Of a stretch of 64,000 nt of DNA, positions 35,682 to 44,496 are shown one piece after another; the first letter of the stretch is position 1, and each line of letters starts with the position of its first letter. The position numbers and the translations under genes were made by a program. Source of the DNA: Arcticibacterium luteifluviistationis (GTDB lineage Bacteria > Bacteroidota > Bacteroidia > Cytophagales > Spirosomataceae); the NCBI RefSeq assembly GCF_003258705.1, contig NZ_CP029480.1, positions 992,001 through 1,056,000 on the forward strand, read 5' to 3'. The notes beneath the pieces were generated by a model. That model had not been told where the DNA came from. It did no database searches and saw only the letters and a list, made by a program, of their open reading frames with translations.

Positions 35682-35781
35682 AGACTGTTCTCGACTTCGC
35701 TCGAACTGACAGTAGGTTTAGAAAACACTCTGCGAGAATTGTCAGTTCGAGCGATAGCGGCAGGCGACCCTGTCGAGAACC
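35682..35781. repeat. Dispersed intergenic palindromic repeat, copy 4
   Basis: Inner arms CGCTCGAACTGACA (35698-35711) and TGTCAGTTCGAGCG (35740-35753) are exact complements. Outer arms GTTCTCGAC (35687-35695) and GTCGAGAAC (35772-35780) are also exact complements, which makes this the best-preserved copy. The rest of 35450-35806 shows no gene. Confidence 0.8.
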
Positions 35782-35806
35782 TCATAAAACTTCAAAAGCC
35801 AACCCC

Positions 35807-36916
35807 TTAAATCTTAATAAAATTAACTTTCAAGGTTTTCTCTATTTGGTTGATGATTTTCAGTTCGTATTTATCTACAAAACAGATAGATATCCCTCTC
35901 TTTCCTGCTCTGGCGGTTCTTCCGCTTCGGTGGGTATAAGATTCTATTTGTTCTGGTAATTGATAATGAATCACAAAGGCCACGTCTTCTACATCAACAC
36001 CACGGGCAGAAATATCAGTTGCTACCAAGACTTTGATTCTGCCTTTGATAAAGGCTCTCATTACTTTATCTCTATCACGTTGACCTAGGTCTCCATGAAG
36101 TGCATCTGCCGAAATGTGTTTTCCCATAAGCTTACGTGCTACCACTTCCGTATCTGCTCTGGTTCTGCAAAACACAATGCCTTTGGCAGATCCTTGAGAT
36201 TTCAAAAACTCATATACGTAGTCAAATTTTTGGCTTTGTTCACAGATAAAAAACTGGTGTTCAATTTTAGTATTGATCTCCACATTTTTACTAACCGAAA
36301 TTCGGTGTAAACCTGGATTCATAAACCTTGTAATCAGACTTTGTAAAGCCAATGGAATAGTAGCTGAAAATAGCCATTTAGCACTACTTCTATGAATAGT
36401 GTCCATTACTCTTTCTAACTCGTCTTTGAAGCCCATGCTTAGCATTTCATCCGCTTCATCTAGAATAAGTGTTTTTACTTCACTTAAGTCTATGGCACCT
36501 CTATCTATCAAATCTAGCAATCTACCCGGTGTGGCAACCACTATCTGTGTTGGACGCTTAAGATTGGCTATTTGTATCTCTATTTTCTCTCCACCGTAAA
36601 TAGCCTCTGTAAATATTTTAGGACCATACTTCGTCAATTTGAACAATTGCTTGGCTATCTGCTGACAAAGCTCTCTTGTAGGAGCTAAAACCAAACCTTG
36701 TATTCCTTTTTTATTCTCTGATACTGAATGTAAAAGTGGCAAACCGAAGGCAATGGTTTTTCCCGTTCCAGTAGGAGCCTGACCTATTAAGTCTCCTTTG
36801 TTTTGTAATAAATAGGGAATTGCTTTCTGCTGAATTTCAGAAGGCTTTTTAATTTTCAAATCGGCCAAAGCCTTTATATATGACTCCCCTACCCCTAATT
36901 GCTTAAAACTCTCCAC
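35807..36916 (-). CDS. DEAD-box RNA helicase
   Basis: The GTG at 36916 gives a 369-residue protein starting ESFKQLGVGESYIKALADL. The frame extends upstream to 37030, but a promoter box at 36941-36948 lies inside that extension, and the extra 38 residues do not resemble the family. All helicase motifs are present: Q motif (KKPSEIQQKAIP), motif I (APTGTGKT), Ia (PTRELCQQ), Ib (TPGRLLDL), II (DEAD in LILDEADEML), III (SAT), IV, V (ARGVDVEDV) and VI (YTHRSGRTARAGKRG). There is no basic C-terminal tail. It probably unwinds RNA during ribosome assembly, decay or cold growth. Confidence 0.9.
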   Translation of the reverse strand: MESFKQLGVGESYIKALADLKIKKPSEIQQKAIPYLLQNKGDLIGQAPTGTGKTIAFGLPLLHSVSENKKGIQGLVLAPTRELCQQIAKQLFKLTKYGPKIFTEAIYGGEKIEIQIANLKRPTQIVVATPGRLLDLIDRGAIDLSEVKTLILDEADEMLSMGFKDELERVMDTIHRSSAKWLFSATIPLALQSLITRFMNPGLHRISVSKNVEINTKIEHQFFICEQSQKFDYVYEFLKSQGSAKGIVFCRTRADTEVVARKLMGKHISADALHGDLGQRDRDKVMRAFIKGRIKVLVATDISARGVDVEDVAFVIHYQLPEQIESYTHRSGRTARAGKRGISICFVDKYELKIINQIEKTLKVNFIKI

Positions 36917-36940
36917 TTCTACTATGATTTTTTTGTGATG

Positions 36941-36948
36941 CAAAGGTA
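36941..36948 (-). promoter_or_regulatory. -7 box of the DEAD-box helicase gene
   Basis: The minus strand reads TACCTTTG, an exact TANNTTTG box. It places the transcription start near 36934 and so decides the start codon at 36916. Confidence 0.55.
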
Positions 36949-37059
36949 GGGATAAACTGAATGCAATTTTATTATCTTGAAATAATAGAACAGCGTAAAA
37001 GGTTTTCACACAAATTAGAAGATCAACCAAGAATTTAAGAATAAAAATTTACAGAATGA

Positions 37060-37581
37060 CTATTCTAAATCTATGGTATTCAAGGAACTATTAACGGTAA
37101 CCTCCCTTCCATCAAAAAGCACAATTAGTTCAAGATTAGCCTTGAGTTTTTGATTTTTCAATTTCGTTATGTCAATAACTCCACTTTTTAAGCTTAAAGT
37201 TTTCTGTGTATCCCAAGAGTCGAAACTACTAGAATCATATTCCTTTTCAACAACTTTTAAGCTGTAAGTTCCTTTTCCTTCAACACCCTCAACTACGCAT
37301 AAAAAAGATATTCTATCGAATTTATAACCTTCAATAACAACATCATCGAAGAAGTACCAAAAAATCAATTTATCACCATTTCCTCCCTTATTACAAGGTG
37401 AATTATAATTCAGTGACGCTGGACATTCAGATATAACACCACAATATTTGTTATCACCTATTTTTATAACAGCACTTCCATCACCACAGGAATTCCAAAT
37501 TTTGGGCAAAACACCAGTTTTTTGACAAGAAGAATAACAGAAAAAACTTATTAGTAAAACCGATATAAATTTCAACTTCAT
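37060..37581 (-). CDS. Predicted lipoprotein of unknown function
   Basis: The 173-residue protein has a lipoprotein signal (MKLKFISVLLISFFCYSSC, lipid Cys 19). The mature part has four further cysteines in its first half (NSCGDGS, NKYCGV, SECP, NSPC), then a beta-rich region (YSLKVVEKEYDSSSFDSWD). No family is recognised. It lies 143 bases upstream of the DEAD-box gene start, on the same strand. Confidence 0.65.
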   Translation of the reverse strand: MKLKFISVLLISFFCYSSCQKTGVLPKIWNSCGDGSAVIKIGDNKYCGVISECPASLNYNSPCNKGGNGDKLIFWYFFDDVVIEGYKFDRISFLCVVEGVEGKGTYSLKVVEKEYDSSSFDSWDTQKTLSLKSGVIDITKLKNQKLKANLELIVLFDGREVTVNSSLNTIDLE

Positions 37582-37840
37582 ATTACTTATTTAAATCAAT
37601 ATGTAAAATATCCGCCCTCATTAGCCTATTACTCTTTCGGGCAATTACAAACCTAAAATATTCTAAGATTATATCATTTTAAAACCAACGATATTCTTTA
37701 TAAAAAAGTAAATCTAGTTCCTTAAAGTACAGTCTAAATATTTTGAATTCATGAGCAGAAATGAATCTATTTTTGACATTAGATGATTAATAGGGTTTTG
37801 ATTATTATCTCTTTGAGACACTGTTACTAATGCTTTGTCT

Positions 37841-38830
37841 TCACTGGCTATTCTCTTCAAAATAAGTATCCCGTACTATTTGAGCTGTCTGATGATTTCC
37901 AGTGTGACTCCATCCGGGAGGCATCCATACGTAGAGGAATTTATTCTTTATTCCGGGTGCATGCCATACATCCTTAAACAGGGCAATGAATTCGCCAAAA
38001 TACACATCAATGATATTTTTGGTGTTTACATTTCTAGTGATGCCATATTCCATTTTCACTGCTTTATCTTCTTCTTGAAAAGTACCAAATACCCTATCCC
38101 AAATGTTGAGCATATTGCAAAAATTGGTATCCATGTATAAGGGGTTTCGAGCATGATGGATGCGATGATGAAGTGGCGTGAGCAGCCATTTGGAGTAAAT
38201 CCCAAGCCTTCCGCTTTTAGAAATACCTTCACCTATATGAATAAACGCACCATAAGTACCATCAATAAACATAATTAGAAACAGCAAGGCAGGGTGTATT
38301 CCAGCTAAAATACAAATGGTACCTCTAATTATATCGGCATAGGGTCCTTCTAAAAAGAAATGAGCGTAAGTAACAGAAAGGTTCATCTCTTCTGGTACAT
38401 GGTGGGTGGAATGCAAACACCAAAACAACCTAACTTTATGCCCTAAATAATGGTAGATAAAATGTGCAAACTCCCACACGATATAGCCATAAATAAGCCA
38501 ATACCAGGTCATAGTGGTTTGAAATAAAGCGTACGGCTGTAAGTGGGCAATAATTATGGCGGTCATCCCTATTGCTATTACTCTAGATATTAGCCTATTT
38601 AAGACATGAACAAAGAATATTATAGGGTAAATTTTAGTATTTGGTTTCTTATTAATATAGCCCATTACCAACTCTATTAATAACAAAAAGGGAATGAACG
38701 GAATTAGTACAGCTTTTATACCTGCCCAAGTGAGGAAAACGCTAAAATCTCCTGATTGAAGTACTTTCCATACCTCATTAATTCCAAGAAAGCCTAAAAT
38801 TTCATCTTTAAGCAGTTCTATAACTTCCAT
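37841..38830 (-). CDS. Sterol-desaturase/fatty-acid-hydroxylase-family membrane enzyme
   Basis: The 329-residue protein has several spans and the three His clusters of the family: HFIYHYLGH (123-131), HSTHH (140-144) and HHRIHH (221-226). These bind a di-iron centre that hydroxylates or desaturates lipids. The stretch GTYGAFIHIGEG between clusters 2 and 3 is also characteristic. The substrate (sterol-like, carotenoid, alkylglycerol or fatty acyl) is unknown. Single gene. Confidence 0.87.
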   Translation of the reverse strand: MEVIELLKDEILGFLGINEVWKVLQSGDFSVFLTWAGIKAVLIPFIPFLLLIELVMGYINKKPNTKIYPIIFFVHVLNRLISRVIAIGMTAIIIAHLQPYALFQTTMTWYWLIYGYIVWEFAHFIYHYLGHKVRLFWCLHSTHHVPEEMNLSVTYAHFFLEGPYADIIRGTICILAGIHPALLFLIMFIDGTYGAFIHIGEGISKSGRLGIYSKWLLTPLHHRIHHARNPLYMDTNFCNMLNIWDRVFGTFQEEDKAVKMEYGITRNVNTKNIIDVYFGEFIALFKDVWHAPGIKNKFLYVWMPPGWSHTGNHQTAQIVRDTYFEENSQ

Positions 38831-38968
38831 ACAATCTGTTTTTTATTTTTTTGGGTCGATGCTAAATGCCTTTTACGTCCTTTAGTAGAAGTAAAAAGGA
38901 TTGGCAATTTAGGCTTATTTCATGATTGAAAAGAATTTTTCGTCGATTAACCTATAAGAGAAACATTA

Positions 38969-39002
38969 ACAAAAAAGCGTTCACTGAAGTCAGTGAACGC
39001 TT
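38969..39002 (-). terminator. Terminator of the MacAB-like operon
   Basis: A perfect 13-bp stem (38975-38987 with 38990-39002); read on the minus strand it runs into six T residues. It lies about 100 bases after the last gene of the ABC operon. Confidence 0.85.
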
Positions 39003-39104
39003 AAATTATATGTCTTCAAAAAAATTATGGAGACTTTAATCTATCCACAGTTTTTTACTAATTCCTTTTACACCCCCAAATTACGTATAGTCCTATAGTT
39101 TTAG

Positions 39105-39791
39105 TTAAGCAGTGCTTATAATTCTACCATCTTCCATGGTGATGGTTCTGTGGGTATTAGCAGCAAAATCGGGGTCGTGCGTAACAATTAATAAAGATTG
39201 TTGATATTCCTCCGCCAGCTCTTTGAATATTTCAAAGACCACATCCCCATTCTTTTTATCCAGATTACCGGTGGGTTCATCGCCCATAATAATTAAAGGT
39301 TCATTTATAAGTGCTCTAGCTATAGCAACTCGCTGTTTTTGCCCTCCACTTATCTGATTCGGGTATTTTAGAGCCTCTTTTTCTATGCCTAGAATTCTCA
39401 ATTTTTCATAAGCATGATGTTCTACTTCTTTCGCTGAAAGTTTCCCAAGTTTTAAGCCTGGCAGCATCACATTTTGCAGGTTATTAAACTCACTGAGTAA
39501 ATAGTGAAACTGGAAAACAAAACCAATTTTCTCATTTCGCACTTTTGCTAGTTCGGCGTCTAGTTTGTTTGTCATAGAAACTCCATCCAAAAATAGTTCT
39601 CCCTCATAGCTAGTATCCATGGTAGAGAGGATATAAAGTAAGGTAGACTTCCCGCATCCAGACTTTCCCATTACAGAGACAAACTCCCCAGCATTTATAG
39701 CAAAACTAACATCAGTAAGCACCTGCACGGTAATTGGGTCGTGAAATGACTTACAAATATCTAGAGCTTCTATTACTTTCTTTTTCTCCAT
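39105..39791 (-). CDS. ABC transporter ATP-binding protein, MacB/LolD type
   Basis: The 228-residue ATPase has Walker A GKSGCGKST (42-50), Q-loop FQFHYLL, signature ISGGQKQR, Walker B IIMGDEPTGNLD and switch His in IVTHD. It follows the permease gene after 2 bases and is the last gene of a three-gene operon (adaptor, permease, ATPase). Together they form a tripartite export system of the MacAB/DevBCA kind, driving export of a lipid, peptide or toxic compound from the inner membrane or periplasm. Confidence 0.92.
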   Translation of the reverse strand: MEKKKVIEALDICKSFHDPITVQVLTDVSFAINAGEFVSVMGKSGCGKSTLLYILSTMDTSYEGELFLDGVSMTNKLDAELAKVRNEKIGFVFQFHYLLSEFNNLQNVMLPGLKLGKLSAKEVEHHAYEKLRILGIEKEALKYPNQISGGQKQRVAIARALINEPLIIMGDEPTGNLDKKNGDVVFEIFKELAEEYQQSLLIVTHDPDFAANTHRTITMEDGRIISTA

Positions 39792-39793
39792 GC

Positions 39794-41053
39794 TTATTTA
39801 CCTCTTATAATATCCACTGGGTCTACTTTACTTGCTTTTTTAGACGGAAAGTAACCCGCTAAGTAGGTAGTAACGATTGAAAAAACTGCTCCTATCACAT
39901 AGAACATTGGATTATAGTTAATTGGATAGGTTTTAACTGCAGGCATAGAAGCGTTATTAAAAGGAATAATACCAATCAATGCTGAAAAACCTAAACCAAA
40001 AATCAAACCCAGTGCACCACCCACCAAGCCAATGGTTAAAGCAATAGTTAAGAAAATGGCATTGACATCCTTCCCAGAAAATCCTGTTGCTTTCAATATG
40101 GCAATAGAATCCATTTTCTCATATATCATCATGTTCAATATATTGAAAATACCAAAACCTGAAACAATGAGTAAAGTAATACCCACAGCGTAAGAAATGA
40201 GTGTTCGCACAGAGCTTCCTGTTTCAAATTGGGCATTGGCAGTTTGTATATCAATGGCTTCTGTATCAAAAAGCTCATGGTATCTTTTTGCCAATGCAGG
40301 AGCCATAGCAATATCCTTTATTTTGACTTGAATATCCGTAACGTAGCTGGCTGGTTTACCAAGCATCTTTTGCGTGGTGGCCAGTGTGGTATAACTTTGA
40401 ACTTTATCGAGTTCATCCATTCCAGATTGGAAAAAGCCAACCACTTTTAAAGTGAAACGTGTTCCATTACTTGTGGTAATTTGAATATTATCACCCAGTT
40501 GAGCCAGCATTTTGTCGGCTGCACCCTTTCCTAAAATAATACTGTTAGGTGTGTTTTTAAGGTCTATAGTTTGACCCTCCACCACATAATCTTTAAAACT
40601 AAAAAGCCTACTTTCTTCATCTACATCAATTCCGTTTATAACACCAGTCAGATTAATCTCTCCTATATTATAAAAAACAGGCATGGTAGTTTTAGGAGCT
40701 ACGCCTCGTACATTTTCGTCATTTTTCAATGCTTTAATAATGGCGTCGCTATTCCGAATATCTAAAAGCTCATTTTTGGGCTTTATATGTCGTACAAAAT
40801 GATAGGAATCAGGAAACTCACTAGAGCGAGCTATCGGTTGAATCTTAGATGGTAAAATTTCATTATAAAGTCTTACATGTGGCGTACGGTTCAAAATGAG
40901 ACTATCCAACAAGTCGTTTAAGCCACCCATAAAACTTAGCAGTGCAATAAACATGGCAATGCTGAAGGTTACTCCAAATGCGGCTACCATGGTTTGTTTT
41001 AAACGTGCTAGCAACAAGGCCAATGAAATCTCTGTGATGAGTTTTAATTTCAT
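39794..41053 (-). CDS. FtsX-family ABC permease of a tripartite exporter
   Basis: The 419-residue protein has four membrane spans: one at the N-terminus (about 17-40) and three after a large periplasmic domain (about 285-310, 335-365 and 380-405). This is the MacB/LolC/DevC topology. The start overlaps the stop of the adaptor gene by 4 bases (ATGA), and the ATPase gene follows 2 bases later, so all three are coupled. No ATPase domain is fused. Confidence 0.9.
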   Translation of the reverse strand: MKLKLITEISLALLLARLKQTMVAAFGVTFSIAMFIALLSFMGGLNDLLDSLILNRTPHVRLYNEILPSKIQPIARSSEFPDSYHFVRHIKPKNELLDIRNSDAIIKALKNDENVRGVAPKTTMPVFYNIGEINLTGVINGIDVDEESRLFSFKDYVVEGQTIDLKNTPNSIILGKGAADKMLAQLGDNIQITTSNGTRFTLKVVGFFQSGMDELDKVQSYTTLATTQKMLGKPASYVTDIQVKIKDIAMAPALAKRYHELFDTEAIDIQTANAQFETGSSVRTLISYAVGITLLIVSGFGIFNILNMMIYEKMDSIAILKATGFSGKDVNAIFLTIALTIGLVGGALGLIFGLGFSALIGIIPFNNASMPAVKTYPINYNPMFYVIGAVFSIVTTYLAGYFPSKKASKVDPVDIIRGK

Positions 41054-42138
41054 TGTTCCGGAAGAATGAGTTCTTCATTTACACCAATTCCTGATAAAAT
41101 TTCCACCATCTGATAATCTTTCAGACCCGTTTTTACCGTCACCTTTTCACCAGATTTATTCACTACGGTAGAATCGTTTAGTAGATAATTTCGCGGTATT
41201 AGCACAGCATCTTTTTTGGTGTGAATCACCACATTGGCTTCAAAAGAAATATTGGGATATAGTACAGGGGGTTCATTGACGAATTCCGCCTCTATTGTGA
41301 ATGTCTTGCTTTGCAAATTCATGATGGGGTTAATCTTAGAAACCACCGCATTAAAAACAGAATCTTGATAGCTATTTAATACCACCAGCACGGGCATACC
41401 TAACTTGACCGTTACTATATCATACTCATCAACTTGCATCTCTAACACATATTTTTCATCATCACCAATGATAGCAAATGGAACCTGTGGACTTACAAAT
41501 TCTCCTTTTTCTATGTTTAGTTGATATACTCTACCTTTTACTTTACTCTTAACTAAGTAGTCGCTATTGCTTTTATTACTTATCAAAAGGTTGTTTTGGG
41601 CTTGTTTAGAAAGGTACTTCAACTGTCTATCTAGTTCGCCAAGTTTTTCCTGAGCTGATTTGTAGTTAGCCTTAGCACTCTTGAAGGCCAGTTCTTTTTG
41701 CTCCAGCGTTACTTTACTACCTATATTTTGTTCCCACAGCTTCTTTTGCCTTTCCAAATTTATGGAATCGCTCTTCATTTGGCTTTCGGTCAAATTGACG
41801 TAAGACTTAGCCTCCTCTAATTTTCCACGATTAATATTTAGGGCATTAAATTCATTTGTTAGACGAAGGTTTTCAGTTCTCAATTTTTGAGTCTCATCCA
41901 AAATTGACAGTAAAGGCGAACCGATTTCTACTACAGCACCTTCATCTACAAAAACATCATGAATAATACCGCTTACGGTAGCATAAGCTTGGTACTGGTT
42001 TTTACTTTTTAAAACGCCCGATGCGTAAACCGACTCCGTAATATCCTGAGTTACGGGCTTCATAGTTTCCTGGTCAGACTGGCAAGCCGCCAACATAATC
42101 AAAAGAAACAATGACGAGTATGTTAAGTTTTTCTGCAA
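41050..42138 (-). CDS. HlyD/MacA-type periplasmic adaptor lipoprotein
   Basis: The 362-residue protein has a lipoprotein signal with lipobox LAAC (Cys 19). It has a biotinyl-lipoyl-like half motif (SGIIHDVFVDEGAVVEIGSPLLSI, about 53-76), a long coiled coil (about 77-180) and the returning half with a barrel-sandwich and beta-barrel (VKGRVYQLNIEKGEFVSPQVPFAII). It would bridge the inner-membrane ABC permease to an outer-membrane channel; no TolC homologue is encoded here. First gene of the operon. Confidence 0.88.
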   Translation of the reverse strand: MQKNLTYSSLFLLIMLAACQSDQETMKPVTQDITESVYASGVLKSKNQYQAYATVSGIIHDVFVDEGAVVEIGSPLLSILDETQKLRTENLRLTNEFNALNINRGKLEEAKSYVNLTESQMKSDSINLERQKKLWEQNIGSKVTLEQKELAFKSAKANYKSAQEKLGELDRQLKYLSKQAQNNLLISNKSNSDYLVKSKVKGRVYQLNIEKGEFVSPQVPFAIIGDDEKYVLEMQVDEYDIVTVKLGMPVLVVLNSYQDSVFNAVVSKINPIMNLQSKTFTIEAEFVNEPPVLYPNISFEANVVIHTKKDAVLIPRNYLLNDSTVVNKSGEKVTVKTGLKDYQMVEILSGIGVNEELILPEQ

Positions 42139-42331
42139 AGACTAATTCTTTAAGTGATTATTGAAGTTAATCATTTAAACTATTATTGCATTAAATCTCT
42201 AGAGTAAAAAGAAGCCTCTTTGATCATAATCATATTTCCCCCTCCTATTATATGACCAAGCATAGCTTTGTAGGTTGCTTTACCAAAATTTCAATAAAAG
42301 CTAATTCATAAAAATCATGACAGCTTAGGCG

Positions 42332-42469
42332 AAAAAAAGGGCCACCGAAATTAATCAATGACCGTTAAACTTAATATCTACTTAAGACCTGTGGCTACTG
42401 TAACAGCACCACGTTCTTTTATGAGTTCATTCCTTACTCCTGATTTTCTGAATAATTCTACTGGATTTT
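42332..42469 (-). pseudogene. Second copy of the 3' end of the rhamnose-isomerase-like gene
   Basis: The segment repeats 45312-45455. It holds the last 28 codons of the isomerase gene, encoding the same residues (NPVELFRKSGVRNEL then IKERGAVTVATGL), plus the downstream terminator stem. All seven nucleotide differences in the coding part are synonymous. The copy adds one Lys before its stop. The rest of the gene is absent: 42470-42686 shows no homology and no other gene. The stretch 42139-42331 also shows no gene. Confidence 0.85.
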
Positions 42470-42686
42470 ATGAACTGAGGTATTCCCCTTTCTTTACACG
42501 TTTCTGATTTACTGGGAAGAAGACAAGCCATGGTCTAATAAATCACTAGCTAGATAATTTATTTGCAAACTGTGGTACAAACTAGAAAAAGCCTCGATAG
42601 AATCGATAGTGTTATCGACCTTTTATAAATTGAATTTTCCATAGTGTCAATTTTATGAGTACTTAAAGCTTTGATGAAAGCGATAA

Positions 42687-42986
42687 CTACATATTTTGAT
42701 TAATTACTTGTAACAGTTGAGTTTTTGACTGTACACCTGATTGACGCCAGACAATTGCCCCACCTTTAAACAAAGCCAATGTTGGCACGCCTTTAATATT
42801 ATAGCGTTGTGCCACAGCTTGGTTTTTATCAATGTCAATTTTGATTATACGCACTTTACCTTCAACTTCTTTGGCAAGTTCTTTAATTATAGGTGCTTGT
42901 GCTTTACAGGGTCCGCACCATACTGCGTAAAAATCAACCAGAAGAGGTATTTCCGCATTGACTAGTTCTTTAAAATTTCCTTTCAT
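42687..42986 (-). CDS. Thioredoxin
   Basis: With the ATG at 42986 the protein has 99 residues, the usual size for a minimal thioredoxin; an upstream ATG at 43013 adds nine residues unlike the family. Active site WCGPC (Cys 24, Cys 27), the cis-Pro loop GVPTLALF and the DFYAVWCGPC strand are all present. It is a general disulfide reductant in the cytoplasm. It lies 134 bases downstream of the sigma-like gene on the same strand, within a stress-type module. Confidence 0.93.
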   Translation of the reverse strand: MKGNFKELVNAEIPLLVDFYAVWCGPCKAQAPIIKELAKEVEGKVRIIKIDIDKNQAVAQRYNIKGVPTLALFKGGAIVWRQSGVQSKTQLLQVINQNM

Positions 42987-43120
42987 AATTTTCTTTTTAA
43001 TGAAAAGCATCAATTATTCAACTGAATCAATAAATCTTTAAATTGTTGTTTTATAAAAAAACGATTCTTTTGAACGCTTTGAAACCTTCGTAAACATGTT
43101 AATTTTACCCGATGACGATT

Positions 43121-43888
43121 TTATCTGGTAGGATATCTGTTAATAAAACTTGATTGCAATGCTTTTTTTGCGTCTTTTAAAAATTGTTTCACGTCTTCTA
43201 GCGTATGGTTTCTGATTTGTGCAATATCATCAAGTCCTAGATGTTGAACAGTGTATAATTGGAAAATGGTTCGGGTTTCAAATGGCAGATAATATAACAC
43301 CATGCCGATTTGGTTTTGAATATCTTCAGTTTTTAAATCTTTATCAATTTTTTCAATCCAACCTTTTTCTTCATCCTCAATAAATACATGATTTAAGGTG
43401 TAGTCATTATGATTGTAAGACATATCATCGAGTTCTTCAATCATCAGCAAATCTCCGCCTCCATCTGTACTGAAGTTTTCTTGCATTTCGTCCCATTCTG
43501 GTTTTGTATAATCATCAATGTTTTCAAGAAAGGACTCATCAAACTTTTCTTCTTCAATACTATCGTCTAACAGGTCATTAGCTTTTTTGAATAGCCAGAG
43601 ATAAAAACCTTTTTCATTTTTAACCTCTTCAATATGGTCGTAGACTTCGATAAAAAGTTGGTCTATAAAATCATCGACCTTGTATTTACCTTGAGGTAAA
43701 TTCCCTTTCATCAAAGCTGTACTCACTCTTTTTACGATGTAACGCTTTACTTCGTAAAGGTCTTTCAATAACAATTCGTTAAAAGCGGCTTGTTCATTTT
43801 CCTGTTTGTATTTCATCAAATCGGAAAACGTACTCGCAACAAATACATCGAATTCTTTTTTACTTTCGTAATCTTTTAGGCTATTCAT
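43121..43888 (-). CDS. Sigma-70-like protein of a stress module
   Basis: The 255-residue acidic protein has a segment resembling sigma region 2 (VDDFIDQLFIEVYDHIEEVKNEKGFYLWLFKKANDLLDD, about 85-125). An Asp/Glu-rich linker follows, and then a segment resembling region 4 (VLYYLPFETRTIFQLYTVQHLGLDDIAQ then LEDVKQFLKDAKKAL, about 195-245). It could be an ECF sigma factor or a derived regulator. A double palindromic operator lies 60 bases upstream of its start. Confidence 0.65.
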   Translation of the reverse strand: MNSLKDYESKKEFDVFVASTFSDLMKYKQENEQAAFNELLLKDLYEVKRYIVKRVSTALMKGNLPQGKYKVDDFIDQLFIEVYDHIEEVKNEKGFYLWLFKKANDLLDDSIEEEKFDESFLENIDDYTKPEWDEMQENFSTDGGGDLLMIEELDDMSYNHNDYTLNHVFIEDEEKGWIEKIDKDLKTEDIQNQIGMVLYYLPFETRTIFQLYTVQHLGLDDIAQIRNHTLEDVKQFLKDAKKALQSSFINRYPTR

Positions 43889-43948
43889 ATTGAAAATATT
43901 TAAACTTAATTATCTACTCCAAATCTAAGGACACATACAGCAATAAAA

Positions 43949-43996
43949 AATGACGTAGGTCAGTCCATAAAAATGGAAATACTGACCTACGTCATT
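43949..43996. promoter_or_regulatory. Double TGAC-N4-GTCA operator within a 16-bp inverted repeat
   Basis: Arms 43949-43964 and 43981-43996 are perfect complements. Each arm contains its own dyad, TGACGTAGGTCA (43951-43962) and TGACCTACGTCA (43983-43994), whose centres are 32 bases apart (about three helical turns). It lies between the minus-strand sigma-like gene and plus-strand sequences, as a divergent control region would. The dps operator core (TGACCATAGTCA, 2373-2384) has the same TGAC-N4-GTCA form. Confidence 0.65.
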
Positions 43997-44048
43997 TAAA
44001 ATCATAACACACTAAAGTACTTTTGAATAAAACTTAAATGAGAGTATT

Positions 44049-44195
44049 ATAAAAACGGATTTAAATATTAAAGAAGATATCCTTGCTGAATTAGCTTGGC
44101 AACCCAATTTTGACAAAACAAAATTGGAACTATCGTTCAAAATAGAGTATAACAGCCTTTTGGCGAGACTACTACAAGTCCACAACAGTTTATAG
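44049..44195 (+). pseudogene. Remnant of a BON-domain protein N-terminus
   Basis: The frame from 44049 reads IKTDLNIKEDILAELAWQPN then FDKTKLE. This resembles the start of stress-induced BON-domain proteins (K-T-D-x-x-I-x-x-D-V/I-L-x-E-L-x-W-x-P). The start codon position reads ATA, and similarity is lost after about 44129 before a stop at about 44195. Too little is left to be functional. Confidence 0.45.
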
Positions 44196-44277
44196 CCTAT
44201 CCCAAGATTACTCCGATATTTCCAGTAGGAAAATACAATCGGACAGTTTTTTTTTAAAAAAAAATAAACATACCACA

Positions 44278-44478
44278 ATGAAAGAACTACATAAAATATT
44301 AAATGAGATTACCCAACTCACCACAGATATAGAAACCAATTATCCTGAACTTTATCGTTCTTTAGATGAAAACCCAATGACATTGCCTATTACAAAACAT
44401 CCTCATATGGATAAATTGGTAATGAAGGAGTATTTAGACAGCTTAAAGGAATTATTAGAAAGTTATGTAGAAGAATAA
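44278..44478 (+). CDS. Small acidic helical protein of unknown function
   Basis: The 66-residue protein is predicted as two amphipathic helices around a Pro-rich turn (KELHKILNEITQLTTDIETNYPELYRSL, then LPITKHPHMDKLVMKEYLDSLKELLESYVEE). No family is recognised by name. It is followed 18 bases later by the ArsC-like gene, so the two are probably co-transcribed in the stress module. Confidence 0.6.
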   Translation: MKELHKILNEITQLTTDIETNYPELYRSLDENPMTLPITKHPHMDKLVMKEYLDSLKELLESYVEE

Positions 44479-44496
44479 AGAATAAACTATAATAAT

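Noticed and set aside
35621-35959. Plus-strand ORF of 112 codons
   Set aside because: It runs through the palindromic repeat and the end of the helicase gene and lacks protein-like composition.
36917-37030. N-terminal extension of the DEAD-box helicase
   Set aside because: An exact promoter box lies inside it and the residues do not match the family.
44012-44278. Minus-strand ORF of 88 codons
   Set aside because: Antisense to the BON-like remnant; composition unlike a protein gene and no start region.
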